Source: Burkholderia sp. HI2500 (lineage in GTDB: Bacteria; Pseudomonadota; Gammaproteobacteria; Burkholderiales; Burkholderiaceae). From it: a DNA stretch of 64,000 nucleotides. The stretch's first letter is position 1, and every line of letters starts with the position of its first letter. Of the stretch, positions 1 through 8,607 are shown one piece after another. The DNA lies in contig NZ_NKFL01000004.1 in the NCBI RefSeq assembly GCF_002223055.1, positions 1,736,001 to 1,800,000 on the forward strand, read 5' to 3'. The notes under the pieces are model-generated. The model was not told the DNA's origin. It saw nothing but the letters and a program-made list of their open reading frames with translations, and searched no databases. Position numbers and translations under genes: made by a program.

Positions 1-1
1 G

Positions 2-676
2 GTGGACCTGCTCGCGATCGCGCCGAAGGGCGCGTACAACATGCACGGGTCGCTGCTGCCGAAATACCGGGGTCGGGTACCGACCAACTGGGCGGTGCTG
101 AACGGCGAAACCGAAACCGGCGCGACGCTGCACGAGATGGCGGCGAAGCCCGACGCGGGCGCGATCATCGGCCAGACCGCGGTGCCGATCCTGCCGGACG
201 ACACGGCCACGCAGGTGTTCGACAAGGTCACGGTAGCGGCCGAGCAGACGCTCTGGCGCGTGCTGCCCGCGCTGCTCGCGGGCGAGGCGCCGCACCTGCC
301 GAACGATCTCTCGACCGGCAGCTACTACGGCGGGCGCAAGCCCGAGGACGGCCGCGTCGACTGGTCGAAGCCGGCCGCGCAGGTCTACAACCTGGTGCGC
401 GCGGTCGCGCCCCCGTATCCGGGCGCGTTCACGGACGTCGACGGCACGCGTTTCGTGATCGCGCGCGCGCGCCTGGCGGCGCCCGGCAGCGCGGCTGCGG
501 CCGCCGCGGCAGATTTGCCGCCCGGCCTGCACGTAAGCGATAATGCGCTATTCGGCGTCTGCGGCGACAGCCGCGCCCTATCCATTCTCGAGCTGTGGCA
601 GCAGCGCGACGGCAGCGAAACCGTCGTGACGCCCGCGGAATTCGCGCAGTTCATTCATTCTTCCCGTCATTCATGA
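2..676 (+). CDS. arnA: UDP-Ara4N formyltransferase, 5' end cut by window edge
   Basis: This is the C-terminal part of an N10-formyltetrahydrofolate-dependent formyltransferase that N-formylates UDP-4-amino-4-deoxy-L-arabinose for lipid A modification. The catalytic Asn, His and Asp of the family are visible at residues 13, 15 and 51 of the visible part; in E. coli ArnA they are N102, H104 and D140, the same spacing with an offset of 89, so about 89 residues lie left of the window. The HGSLLPKYRG motif is present. The stop overlaps the next gene in an ATGA junction, so translation is coupled. In E. coli both activities are fused in one ArnA; here they are two genes. An Ala-run linker near residues 160-172 replaces the fusion region. 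The assignment to Ara4N rather than another sugar rests on the two following genes. Confidence 0.9.
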   Translation: MDLLAIAPKGAYNMHGSLLPKYRGRVPTNWAVLNGETETGATLHEMAAKPDAGAIIGQTAVPILPDDTATQVFDKVTVAAEQTLWRVLPALLAGEAPHLPNDLSTGSYYGGRKPEDGRVDWSKPAAQVYNLVRAVAPPYPGAFTDVDGTRFVIARARLAAPGSAAAAAAADLPPGLHVSDNALFGVCGDSRALSILELWQQRDGSETVVTPAEFAQFIHSSRHS

Positions 677-1728
677 AAGCAAAAAAAGTCCTGATCCTGG
701 GTGTGAACGGCTTCATCGGCCATCACCTGTCGAAGCGCATTCTTGAAACCACCGATTGGGAAGTGTTCGGCATGGACATGCAGACCGATCGGCTGGGTGA
801 CCTGGTCAACCACGAGCGGATGCATTTCTTCGAAGGCGACATCACGATCAACAAGGAGTGGGTCGAGTATCACGTGAAGAAGTGCGACGTGATCCTGCCG
901 CTCGTCGCGATCGCGACGCCCGCCACCTACGTCCAGCAGCCGCTGCGCGTGTTCGAACTCGACTTCGAGGCGAACCTGCCGATCGTGCGTTCGGCCGTCA
1001 AGTACGGCAAGCACCTCGTGTTCCCGTCGACCTCCGAGGTCTACGGCATGTGCTCGGACGAGCAGTTCGACCCGGATGCATCGGCCCTCACCTACGGCCC
1101 GATCAACAAGCCGCGCTGGATCTACGCGTGCTCGAAGCAGCTGATGGACCGCGTGATCTGGGGCTACGGGATGGAAGGCCTGAACTTCACGCTGTTCCGC
1201 CCGTTCAACTGGATCGGCCCGGGCCTCGATTCGATCTACACGCCGAAGGAAGGCAGCTCGCGCGTGGTCACGCAGTTCCTCGGCCACATCGTGCGCGGCG
1301 AGAACATCAGCCTCGTCGACGGCGGCTCGCAGAAGCGCGCGTTTACCGACATCGGCGACGGCATCAGCGCGCTGATGAAGATCATCGAGAACAAGGACGG
1401 CGTCGCGTCGGGCAAGATCTACAACATCGGGAATCCGAAGAACAACTTCTCGGTTCGCGAACTCGCACACAAGATGCTCGAGCTGGCGGCGGAATTCCCC
1501 GAGTACGCCGATTCGGCCAAGCAGGTGAAGCTCGTCGAGACGACGTCCGGCGCCTACTACGGCAACGGCTACCAGGACGTGCAGAACCGCGTGCCGAAGA
1601 TCGACAACACGATGCAGGAACTCGGCTGGGCGCCGCAAGCGACGTTCGACGACGCGCTGCGCAACATCTTCGAAGCGTATCGCGGCCACGTCGCCGACGC
1701 GCGCGCGCTCGTCGAACAGCAAGGCTGA
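673..1728 (+). CDS. arnA: UDP-glucuronic acid decarboxylase (ArnA dehydrogenase half)
   Basis: NAD-dependent short-chain (extended SDR) enzyme of 351 residues that oxidatively decarboxylates UDP-glucuronate to UDP-4-keto-pentose, an early step of Ara4N synthesis. A Rossmann GVNGFIGHHL motif is at residues 10-19. The catalytic Ser-Glu pair (S121, E122) and YxxxK (Y151, K155) match the C-terminal half of E. coli ArnA, and a GGSQKRAFTDI segment carries the Arg equivalent to R619. An in-frame upstream ATG at 595 exists, but the ATG at 673, overlapping the formyltransferase stop, gives the family N-terminus. The deformylase starts 13 bp after its stop, so all three genes form one operon. Cytoplasmic. 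Confidence 0.93.
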   Translation: MKAKKVLILGVNGFIGHHLSKRILETTDWEVFGMDMQTDRLGDLVNHERMHFFEGDITINKEWVEYHVKKCDVILPLVAIATPATYVQQPLRVFELDFEANLPIVRSAVKYGKHLVFPSTSEVYGMCSDEQFDPDASALTYGPINKPRWIYACSKQLMDRVIWGYGMEGLNFTLFRPFNWIGPGLDSIYTPKEGSSRVVTQFLGHIVRGENISLVDGGSQKRAFTDIGDGISALMKIIENKDGVASGKIYNIGNPKNNFSVRELAHKMLELAAEFPEYADSAKQVKLVETTSGAYYGNGYQDVQNRVPKIDNTMQELGWAPQATFDDALRNIFEAYRGHVADARALVEQQG

Positions 1729-1741
1729 TCGGGACGTTCGC

Positions 1742-2638
1742 TTGGCTCGCATCGTCCTCAAGATCGACGTCGACACGCTGCGCGGCACGCGCGAAGGCGT
1801 GCCGAACCTCGCGCGCATCTTCGACCGCTTCAATGCGCGCGCAACCTTCCTCTTCAGCCTCGGGCCCGATCACACGGGCTGGGCGCTGCGGCGCGTGTTC
1901 CGCCCCGGCTTCCTGAAGAAAGTGTCGCGCACGTCGGTGGTCGAGCACTACGGTGTGAAGCAGCTGATGTACGGCGTGCTGCTGCCGGGCCCCGACATCG
2001 GCCGCCGCGCGATCGCCGACATGCGTGCGATTCACGAGGCCGGCTTCGAATGCGGGATCCACACGTGGGATCACGTCTACTGGCAGGACAACGTCCGCGC
2101 GCGCGATCGCGACTGGACCGCGCGTGAAATGCAGAAGAGTCACGCGCGCTTCATCGAGGTCTTCGGCGCGCCGCCCGTCACGCACGGCGCGGCCGGCTGG
2201 CAGATGAACGATTCCGCATTCGAGCAGATCGACGCATGGGGGATGCGCTACGCCTCCGACGGCCGTGGCCATTCGCCGTACCTGCCCGTCGTCAACGGCC
2301 GCACGCTGTCGCACGTGCAGATGCCCACCACGTTGCCGACGCTCGACGAAGTGCTCGGCATCGACGGCGTCGACACGCACAACGTCGCCGCGCACATCCT
2401 CAAGTTCACCGAAACCAATCCGCACGACCAGGTGTTCACGCTGCATGCGGAACTGGAAGGCCAGAAGCTCGCGCCCGTGTTCGAGCAACTGCTCGCCGGC
2501 TGGCGCGCGCAAGGCCATACGTTCGCGACGATGGGCGACTACCACGCGACGCTGGACCGCGACTCGCTGCCATCGTACCCTGTCACGTGGGGCGAAATCC
2601 CCGGCCGCTCCGGCGAACTGATCGTCCAGCCCGACTGA
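1742..2638 (+). CDS. arnD: 4-deoxy-4-formamido-L-arabinose-phosphoundecaprenol deformylase
   Basis: Polysaccharide deacetylase (NodB) family protein of 298 residues that removes the formyl group from the undecaprenyl-linked Ara4FN before transfer to lipid A. The metal-binding Asp lies in KIDVDT near the N-terminus and the His pair in GIHTWDH. The start is TTG at 1742; no better in-frame ATG precedes it, and the first residues (ARIVLKIDVDT) match the family start. It follows the decarboxylase by 13 bp. No other arn gene lies to the right, so this is the 3' end of the cluster as seen here. Ara4N modification gives polymyxin resistance and has been reported to be essential in B. cenocepacia. Confidence 0.92.
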   Translation: MARIVLKIDVDTLRGTREGVPNLARIFDRFNARATFLFSLGPDHTGWALRRVFRPGFLKKVSRTSVVEHYGVKQLMYGVLLPGPDIGRRAIADMRAIHEAGFECGIHTWDHVYWQDNVRARDRDWTAREMQKSHARFIEVFGAPPVTHGAAGWQMNDSAFEQIDAWGMRYASDGRGHSPYLPVVNGRTLSHVQMPTTLPTLDEVLGIDGVDTHNVAAHILKFTETNPHDQVFTLHAELEGQKLAPVFEQLLAGWRAQGHTFATMGDYHATLDRDSLPSYPVTWGEIPGRSGELIVQPD

Positions 2639-2745
2639 GTTCGCACGAGCCGGCGTCGCCGCTGCGCCCTTGCGGCGCGCTGCCGCGACGCCCCGCCGTA
2701 CCGCGCCGCCGCAGCGGCGCCTTTCCATAACAACAGGAGAAACAC

Positions 2746-3207
2746 GTGTCCGTCGAAGTTGACCGTCAAGTTCCCGATTTCACCGCACCGGCCACGGGCG
2801 GCGACATTTCGCTGTCCGACCTGAAGGGCAAGAAACTCGTGCTGTACTTCTATCCGAAGGACAACACGCCGGGCTGCACGACCGAAGGGCTGCAGTTCCG
2901 CGATCTCTATCCGAAGTTCAAGAAAGCCGGTGCGGAAGTCATCGGCGTGTCGCGCGACAGCCTGCGCTCGCATGACAATTTCAAGGCAAAGCTCGAACTG
3001 CCGTTCCCGCTGATTTCCGATGCCGACGAGGCGCTGTGCGCGCTGTTCGATGTCATCAAGATGAAGAAAATGTATGGCAAGGAAGTGCGCGGAATCGAGC
3101 GCTCCACGTTCCTGATCGACGCCGACGGCGTGCTTCGCCAGGCATGGCGCGGCATCAAGGTACCGGGTCATGTGGACGACGTGCTAAGTGCTGTACAAGC
3201 GCTTTGA
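2746..3207 (+). CDS. bcp: Thioredoxin-dependent peroxiredoxin, Bcp/PrxQ family
   Basis: Reduces hydrogen and organic peroxides in the cytoplasm. It has 153 residues, normal for Bcp. The peroxidatic Cys is C44 in TPGCTTEG. The usual resolving Cys five residues later (as in E. coli C45/C50) is absent; the only other Cys is C98 in EALCALF, so it is a 1-Cys type or uses C98. GTG start at 2746 with AGGAG about 6 bp upstream. It follows arnD by 107 bp on the same strand and is probably transcribed separately. Confidence 0.95.
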   Translation: MSVEVDRQVPDFTAPATGGDISLSDLKGKKLVLYFYPKDNTPGCTTEGLQFRDLYPKFKKAGAEVIGVSRDSLRSHDNFKAKLELPFPLISDADEALCALFDVIKMKKMYGKEVRGIERSTFLIDADGVLRQAWRGIKVPGHVDDVLSAVQAL

Positions 3208-3321
3208 GGCGCGTTATATTGGGCCGCAATGAATGCCAGTTCGCCCCATATTTCTCGTAGCTGCGCCGGTGCTCGTTGCGATGCTTGCCGGCACCTGACG
3301 CGCATTACGACCGTATCAGCC
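3208..3321 (+). other. Gene-free stretch between bcp and phoH, possible short transcript
   Basis: The interval 3208-3539 holds no convincing gene. A TATATT hexamer at about 3214-3219 and a strong terminator ending at 3360 would bracket a transcript of about 130 nt. A 60-codon reading frame (3229-3411) runs through it but continues past the terminator hairpin, resembles nothing I know, and is not called as a gene. The segment after the terminator up to the phoH ribosome site (3361-3530) shows nothing definite beyond the phoH leader. Confidence 0.35.
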
Positions 3322-3360
3322 AAGCCGCATGCCTCTATCGACGAGGCAGCGGCTTTTTTT
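3322..3360 (+). terminator. Rho-independent terminator upstream of phoH
   Basis: Inverted repeat of AAGCCGC plus TGCCTC against GAGGCA plus GCGGCTT, with one bulged A and a 7-nt loop, followed by a T tract to 3360. It probably ends bcp transcription or a short RNA between bcp and phoH. Confidence 0.85.
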
Positions 3361-3539
3361 ATGGATTGCGCGCCGGGCCTCGGTCCGGCCCTCACCGCGT
3401 CAAGGAGCTGATCGACACTTAGGCGAACCGGCTAGACGAACTTCCTGTGCGCCACCGCGCGCAAACTGCATGCGTCTACGTCACGCAGGATGCGATCAGC
3501 GGCGCACGCCATGCGACACGATTCCTCCCGAGGGACACC

Positions 3540-5342
3540 ATGCCTTTGCCTACTCCCCCCAGCAAGCTCGGCAGCCTGCTGCCGCCCGACGAATACAAGG
3601 CGAAAGCGCGGCCCGCGAAAGCCGCGAAGAAATCCGCCGAAGGGGACGCATCCACAGCCGGTGACTTTGGTCCGGCGAGCGTGGCCCAACCGATGACCGA
3701 AGCCGCGAACACGGCCGCGCCTTTGCGCGCCGTCGCGTCTTCGGCGCAAGATGCGGCGAGCGCACCCGCTCGCGGCCGCAAGACCAAACAGACGGCTGCC
3801 CTGCTGCAGCCGATGCCGGCGCCCGCCGAACCCGCGGCGCCCGTCGTTGCACGCAACGACAAACCGGCTGCCGACAAACCGGCCGCCGCACCGGCGCGCG
3901 ATACCGGCGCCGCGACGAAGTCGCGCAGCCGCAAGCCCGCCGAAGCCGAACTGCAGAAACTGTTCGTGCTCGACACCAACGTGCTGATGCACGACCCGAG
4001 CAGCCTCTTCCGCTTCGAGGAACACGACGTCTATCTGCCGATGATGACGCTCGAGGAACTCGACAACCACAAGAAGGGGATGTCCGAAGTCGCGCGCAAC
4101 GCACGCCAGGTCAGCCGCACGCTCGACGCGCTCGTCGCCGATGCCGGCCCGATCACGGCCGGCATCCCGCTGTCGCGCCTCGGCAGCCGCGAGGCGCTCG
4201 GCCGCCTGTACTTCCAGACGAAGCTGGCGGACATCGCGCCCGTCGAAGGCTTGCCCGAAGGCAAGGCCGACAACCAGATCCTCGGCGTCGTGCGCGCGCT
4301 GCAGCGCGACCGGCCCGATCGCCAGGTCGTGCTGGTGTCGAAAGACATCAACATGCGGATCAAGGCGCACGCGCTCAGCCTGCCCGCGGAAGACTACTTC
4401 AACGACCAGGTGCTCGAGGATAAGGACCTCCTGTACAACGGCGTGCGCGAACTGCCGCAGGACTTCTGGACCAAGCATGCGAAGGGCATGGAGAGCTGGC
4501 AGGACACGAAGACGGGCACCACGTACTACCGCGTGACCGGCCCGCTCGTCGCGTCGATGCTCGTCAACGAGTTCGTCTATCTCGAGCCGCAGAACGGCGA
4601 GCCGACGTTCCACGCGATCGTCCGCGAGCTGAACGGCAAGACTGCGCTGCTGCAGACGCTGCGCGACTACAGCCACCACAAGAACAACGTGTGGGGCATC
4701 ACCGCGCGCAATCGCGAGCAGAATTTCGCGCTGAACCTGCTGATGAACCCCGAGATCGACTTCGTCACGCTGCTTGGCCAGGCCGGCACCGGCAAGACGC
4801 TCGTCGCGCTCGCGGCCGGCCTCGCGCAGGTGCTCGACGACAAGCGCTACAACGAGATCATCGTGACGCGCGCGACCGTGCCGGTCGGCGAGGACATCGG
4901 TTTCCTGCCGGGCACCGAGGAAGAGAAGATGCAGCCGTGGATGGGCGCATTCGACGACAACCTCGAAGTGCTGCAGAAGACCGACGACGCTGCGGGCGAA
5001 TGGGGCCGTGCCGCGACGCAGGAACTGATCCGTTCGCGCCTGAAGGTGAAGAGCATGAACTTCATGCGCGGCCGGACGTTCGTCGACAAGTACCTGATCA
5101 TCGACGAGGCGCAGAACCTGACGCCGAAACAGATGAAGACGCTCGTCACGCGCGCCGGCCCGGGCACGAAGATCGTGTGCCTCGGCAACATCGCGCAGAT
5201 CGACACGCCTTACCTGACCGAAGGCAGCTCGGGCCTCACGTACGTCGTCGACCGCTTCAAGGGCTGGGGCCACAGCGGCCACGTGACGCTCGCGCGCGGC
5301 GAACGCTCGCGGCTCGCCGACTACGCGTCGGACATCCTGTAA
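3540..5342 (+). CDS. PIN domain and PhoH-family ATPase fusion
   Basis: Protein of 600 residues. Residues 1 to about 135 are a low-complexity Ala/Pro/Lys-rich tail. A PIN nuclease domain begins near residue 141 (LFVLDTNVLMHDP, with acidic active-site residues), and the C-terminal half is a PhoH P-loop ATPase with Walker A GQAGTGKT near residue 412 and a DEAQN Walker B. This PIN-PhoH architecture (PhoH2/YlaK type) is linked to RNA unwinding and cleavage; the exact substrate here is unknown. The ATG at 3540, preceded by GAGGGA, is preferred over the in-frame ATG at 3447. Monocistronic, between two terminators. Confidence 0.9.
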   Translation: MPLPTPPSKLGSLLPPDEYKAKARPAKAAKKSAEGDASTAGDFGPASVAQPMTEAANTAAPLRAVASSAQDAASAPARGRKTKQTAALLQPMPAPAEPAAPVVARNDKPAADKPAAAPARDTGAATKSRSRKPAEAELQKLFVLDTNVLMHDPSSLFRFEEHDVYLPMMTLEELDNHKKGMSEVARNARQVSRTLDALVADAGPITAGIPLSRLGSREALGRLYFQTKLADIAPVEGLPEGKADNQILGVVRALQRDRPDRQVVLVSKDINMRIKAHALSLPAEDYFNDQVLEDKDLLYNGVRELPQDFWTKHAKGMESWQDTKTGTTYYRVTGPLVASMLVNEFVYLEPQNGEPTFHAIVRELNGKTALLQTLRDYSHHKNNVWGITARNREQNFALNLLMNPEIDFVTLLGQAGTGKTLVALAAGLAQVLDDKRYNEIIVTRATVPVGEDIGFLPGTEEEKMQPWMGAFDDNLEVLQKTDDAAGEWGRAATQELIRSRLKVKSMNFMRGRTFVDKYLIIDEAQNLTPKQMKTLVTRAGPGTKIVCLGNIAQIDTPYLTEGSSGLTYVVDRFKGWGHSGHVTLARGERSRLADYASDIL

Positions 5343-5381
5343 CGCGACAGGTCGGCCCGTCGGCCGGTTTTCGACGCCTCG

Positions 5382-5410
5382 CGGCGCTCCTATCAGGAGC
5401 GCCGTTTTTA
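5382..5410 (+). terminator. Terminator of the PIN-PhoH gene
   Basis: Perfect 10-bp stem CGGCGCTCCT/AGGAGCGCCG with a 3-nt loop, then TTTTTATTT. It begins about 40 bp after the stop codon. Confidence 0.9.
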
Positions 5411-5578
5411 TTTGGGGTCGAAGACGTAAGTAACGCTTCGTCACGCAACAACGCAGTTTACGCGCGAAACTTCAAGTAAATTCTCAGGAATGGTTGCTTA
5501 AGCCCCGCCGGAGCGTCTACCATCGGGTCTGTCTGTTGTCATACGATTCGCGAGCGCGCCGCGCTCGCCCGCCTCGCC

Positions 5579-6673
5579 ATGCTTCGAATTTGGGTCCCCG
5601 TCGCCGTCGTTTCCCTGCTTGCGGCCTGCTCCAGCGTGCCGCCGCAGTCGGCCTCGCGCTCCGATTCGGGCATGAGGATCACGACACCGCGCGCGTTCCC
5701 CGCCCCCGCCAATTTCCCGAAATTCGTCGATCACAGCGTCGGCCAGGAAGAAATCTCGATCCAGGCGATGAGCCTCGTCGGCGTCCCGTATCGCTGGGGC
5801 GGCAACACGCCGACGAGCGGCTTCGACTGCAGCGGGCTCGTGCGCTACGTGATCGGCCGGGCGGCCGACGTGAACCTGCCCCGCACGACGGCCGACATGA
5901 GCGGCCGCGGCGTGTCGATCGAGCCCGAACAGATCGCGCCGGGCGACCTGATCTTCTTCAATACGACCGGACGGCCACATTCGCACGTCGGCATCTATGT
6001 CGGCAAGCTGCGCTTCGTCAACGCACCGTCGACGGGCGGCACCGTGCGACTCGACTACTTGACGAACCCGTACTGGGCCAAGCGTTTCGACGGCATTCGC
6101 CGCGTCGCGCCGCCGCGTGGGGCGCCAACGCCGTTCGATGCACCGACCTACGAGGCGAAGCGCGACGAGCCGCGCAGCGCGCCGGCGGCCGCACCGGCCC
6201 CGGTGGTCGTGACGGCCGCTGCGCCGCGGCCGCCTGCCTATGCGTCGTCGCAAGCGAGAACCGCGCAGGCGCCTGCGCCCGCGCCGGTCATCGCTGCCGC
6301 ACCGGTCGTGACGACCGCCGCAGCCGCACCCTCGGCCCCGGCCGCCGATCCGTACGAACCGCCGCCACCGCGCAGGCAGGCCGCGCAGCAACAGGCAACG
6401 TCAGTGAATGACGGGATGACCGCGATGACGGCCAATGCAGCGCCTGCCGCCCCGGTCGAGTCCGGCACGCAGATTCCGACGACGGCGCTCACGGCCGCCC
6501 AGGCCGCCGCGTTCGATGCCGAACCGCCGCCTGCCACCGCGCCGGCGTCTCCGCGCGGTATCGAACCCGCACCTGTGCAGGTATTGCGCGCGTCGACGCA
6601 ATCCGCGCCCGTCAGCCCGCGCACCAGTACGGCAGACGATCCGATCGCGCGGTTTGCGAACGGAAGCTACTGA
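5579..6673 (+). CDS. NlpC/P60 family lipoprotein, probable cell-wall endopeptidase
   Basis: Protein of 364 residues with a lipoprotein signal (LLAAC, lipidated C17). The NlpC/P60 domain follows: catalytic Cys84 in GFDCSGL and His136 in HSHVGIYVG, typical of gamma-D-glutamyl-diaminopimelate peptidases that cut peptidoglycan stem peptides. From about residue 170 to the end the sequence is Ala/Pro-rich and low complexity, much longer than in E. coli NlpC (about 150 residues); it may span the periplasm or be disordered. It stands alone between the PhoH terminator and the convergent pit operon. Confidence 0.88.
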   Translation: MLRIWVPVAVVSLLAACSSVPPQSASRSDSGMRITTPRAFPAPANFPKFVDHSVGQEEISIQAMSLVGVPYRWGGNTPTSGFDCSGLVRYVIGRAADVNLPRTTADMSGRGVSIEPEQIAPGDLIFFNTTGRPHSHVGIYVGKLRFVNAPSTGGTVRLDYLTNPYWAKRFDGIRRVAPPRGAPTPFDAPTYEAKRDEPRSAPAAAPAPVVVTAAAPRPPAYASSQARTAQAPAPAPVIAAAPVVTTAAAAPSAPAADPYEPPPPRRQAAQQQATSVNDGMTAMTANAAPAAPVESGTQIPTTALTAAQAAAFDAEPPPATAPASPRGIEPAPVQVLRASTQSAPVSPRTSTADDPIARFANGSY

Positions 6674-6760
6674 CCGGTTGCCCGAACCTCGACAGTCAAT
6701 CACGTTGGCGGTATGTGCCACCACCCCGCCCGTTCCGCCGCGAACTCCCCGCTCCAAATG

Positions 6761-6794
6761 AAAATGCGCCGCAGCCTTTCGGCTTGCGGCGCAT
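6761..6794 (-). terminator. Terminator of the pit operon
   Basis: On the minus strand, ATGCGCCGC and AGCC pair with GGCT and GCGGCGCAT across a GAAA loop, followed by TTTTC. It lies 28 bp past the pit stop. On the plus strand a matching T tract is absent. Confidence 0.8.
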
Positions 6795-6821
6795 CGGATG
6801 TCGATCCGGCTACCTCGGCGA

Positions 6822-7832
6822 TCAGAAGATCTGGTGACCGAGCCACCATCCGCCGGCCGCGAACAACGCGGCTGCAGGCAGCGTCAGCACCCATGCCCAC
6901 ACGATGTTGCCGGCCACGCCCCAGCGCACGGCCGACAGCTTCTGCGTCGCGCCGACACCGACGATCGCGCCGGTGATCGTGTGCGTGGTCGACACCGGAA
7001 TGCCGAGGAACGACGCGAGGAACAGCGTCATCGCACCACCGGTTTCCGCACAGAAGCCACCAACCGGCTTGAGCTTCGTGATCTTCTGGCCCATCGTGCG
7101 CACGATGCGCCAGCCGCCGAACAGCGTGCCGAGGCCCATCGACAGGTAGCACGCGCCGATCACCCACGCCGGCGGCGCATCGGCGGTCGCCGACGCATAG
7201 CCCGACGCGATCAGCAGCATCCAGATGATGCCGATCGTCTTCTGCGCGTCGTTGCCGCCGTGGCCGAGGCTGTACAGCCCGGCCGACAGCAGCTGCAGCC
7301 GGCGGAAGCGCCGGTCGACCTTGCTGGGCGCGGTGCGGAAATACAGCCACGACACGCCGAGCATGAACAGCGAGCCGAGGATGAAGCCGAGCAGCGGCGA
7401 GATGAAGATGAACGCGATGGTCTTCAGCAGCCCGTCGATGTTCAGCGAGCTCCAGCCTGACTTCGCGAGCGCCGCGCCGACGAGGCCACCGATCAGCGCG
7501 TGCGACGAGCTCGACGGGATCCCGTAGTACCACGTGATCACGTTCCAGCCGATCGCGCCGACCAGCGCGCCGAATATGACGTAGTGGTCGACGATCTCGG
7601 GGTCGATCGTGCCTTTACCGACGGTCTGCGCGACTTTCAGGTGGAAGATGAAGTACGCGATCACGTTGAACGCGGCCGCGAACACGACGGCCTGCTGGGG
7701 CTTCAGCACCCCGGTCGACACGACGGTGGCGATCGAGTTCGCCGCGTCGTGAAAGCCGTTCATGAAGTCGAATACGAGCGCGACGAGCACGAGTGCCGCG
7801 ACCATCCATAGGGCGAGTTGTATCGAATGCAT
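6822..7832 (-). CDS. pit: Low-affinity inorganic phosphate transporter, PiT family
   Basis: Inner-membrane proton or cation symporter for metal-phosphate. It has 336 residues, shorter than E. coli PitA (about 500) but usual for the short bacterial PiT group. The first signature is near residues 23-40 (DFMNGFHDAANSIATV), followed by SSHALIGG and the second repeat PVSTTHTITG. About ten hydrophobic segments are visible. It follows the DUF47 gene by 10 bp, the standard pairing in which the PhoU-like protein controls the transporter. Confidence 0.93.
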   Translation of the reverse strand: MHSIQLALWMVAALVLVALVFDFMNGFHDAANSIATVVSTGVLKPQQAVVFAAAFNVIAYFIFHLKVAQTVGKGTIDPEIVDHYVIFGALVGAIGWNVITWYYGIPSSSSHALIGGLVGAALAKSGWSSLNIDGLLKTIAFIFISPLLGFILGSLFMLGVSWLYFRTAPSKVDRRFRRLQLLSAGLYSLGHGGNDAQKTIGIIWMLLIASGYASATADAPPAWVIGACYLSMGLGTLFGGWRIVRTMGQKITKLKPVGGFCAETGGAMTLFLASFLGIPVSTTHTITGAIVGVGATQKLSAVRWGVAGNIVWAWVLTLPAAALFAAGGWWLGHQIF

Positions 7833-7842
7833 CGTGGTCCGC

Positions 7843-8469
7843 TCAGGCGTTTTCCAGCACGATGCCTTCGATGATGTTCGCGACGTCCTCGCACTTGTCG
7901 GTGATCTCTTCGAGCAGCTCGTAGATCGCCTTCAGCTTGATGAGCGTCTTCACGTCGTCTTCCTCGCGGAACAGCTTCGACATGGCCGCGCGCAGCACGC
8001 GATCGGCCTCCGACTCCCAGCGGTCGATCTCCTCGCACTGCTTGAGGATCTGCGCCGACTGCTTCATGTCGGACAGCAACCCGACCGCCTGCTGCACGTG
8101 CTGGGCCGACTGCGTGACGATGTGCGCGAGCTGGCTCGCTTCGGACGTGACGGAACGTACGTCGTACAGCGACACGGCGGTCGCGACGTCTTCCATCAGG
8201 TCGAGGATGTCGTCCATCGTCGTGATCAGCTTGTGGATCTCATCGCGATCGAGCGGCGTGATGAAAGTCTTGTGCAGCAGATCGATCGCCTCGTGCGTGA
8301 GCTTGTCGGCGGCCTTCTCGGCGGTTTGCACGTTTTGCTTGTGAATCTCGGCGTCGGCGAGATTGTCGATCAGCAGTTCGAGCTCGCGGCCACCGGAAAC
8401 GATGTGCTTCGCGTGCGCGTTGAAGAGTTCAAAGAACTTGCCCTCGGTGGGCATGAATCGACCGAACAT
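7843..8469 (-). CDS. DUF47 PhoU-like phosphate transport regulator
   Basis: 208-residue, mostly helical, acidic protein of the DUF47 (PhoU-like) family. These proteins are almost always encoded next to PiT transporters and are thought to tune them. The start MFGRFMPTEGKFFELFN is the family N-terminus. First gene of a two-gene operon. A Pho box-like sequence lies 16-33 bp upstream of its start codon. Confidence 0.9.
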   Translation of the reverse strand: MFGRFMPTEGKFFELFNAHAKHIVSGGRELELLIDNLADAEIHKQNVQTAEKAADKLTHEAIDLLHKTFITPLDRDEIHKLITTMDDILDLMEDVATAVSLYDVRSVTSEASQLAHIVTQSAQHVQQAVGLLSDMKQSAQILKQCEEIDRWESEADRVLRAAMSKLFREEDDVKTLIKLKAIYELLEEITDKCEDVANIIEGIVLENA

Positions 8470-8484
8470 GGGATTCCTGAGAGA

Positions 8485-8502
8485 TTGTCAAACTACTGTC
8501 AC
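8485..8502 (+). promoter_or_regulatory. Possible Pho box in the pit operon leader
   Basis: Two 7-mers, TTGTCAA and CTGTCAC, are separated by 4 bp. This is the spacing of the PhoB box (CTGTCAT-N4-CTGTCAY), and 14 of 18 positions fit. It is inverted relative to the operon and lies between a possible -10 (TACAAT on the minus strand, near 8516-8521) and the start codon, a position that would fit repression rather than activation. Confidence 0.35.
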
Positions 8503-8607
8503 GAAAACGGGCGACATTGTACCGTTTTCGGTCGCGCCGCGACGCGCGCACATGCGCGCGCCGGGATTGGATACAACGTTTGGCGATTTAGGGCTTTACA
8601 ACCGGCG

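Noticed and set aside
3229..3411. 60-codon frame between bcp and phoH
   Set aside because: Runs through a strong terminator and shows no family features.
3447..3539. In-frame N-terminal extension of the PIN-PhoH protein
   Set aside because: No ribosome site at 3447; the ATG at 3540 has GAGGGA upstream and gives the expected start.
3432..5444. 670-codon minus-strand frame opposite the PIN-PhoH gene
   Set aside because: Shadow of the real gene, with skewed Arg/Val composition and no domain.
8543..8559. GCGCGCA/TGCGCGC palindrome downstream of dnaB as terminator
   Set aside because: No T tract follows on the minus strand, and such GC alternation is common here.
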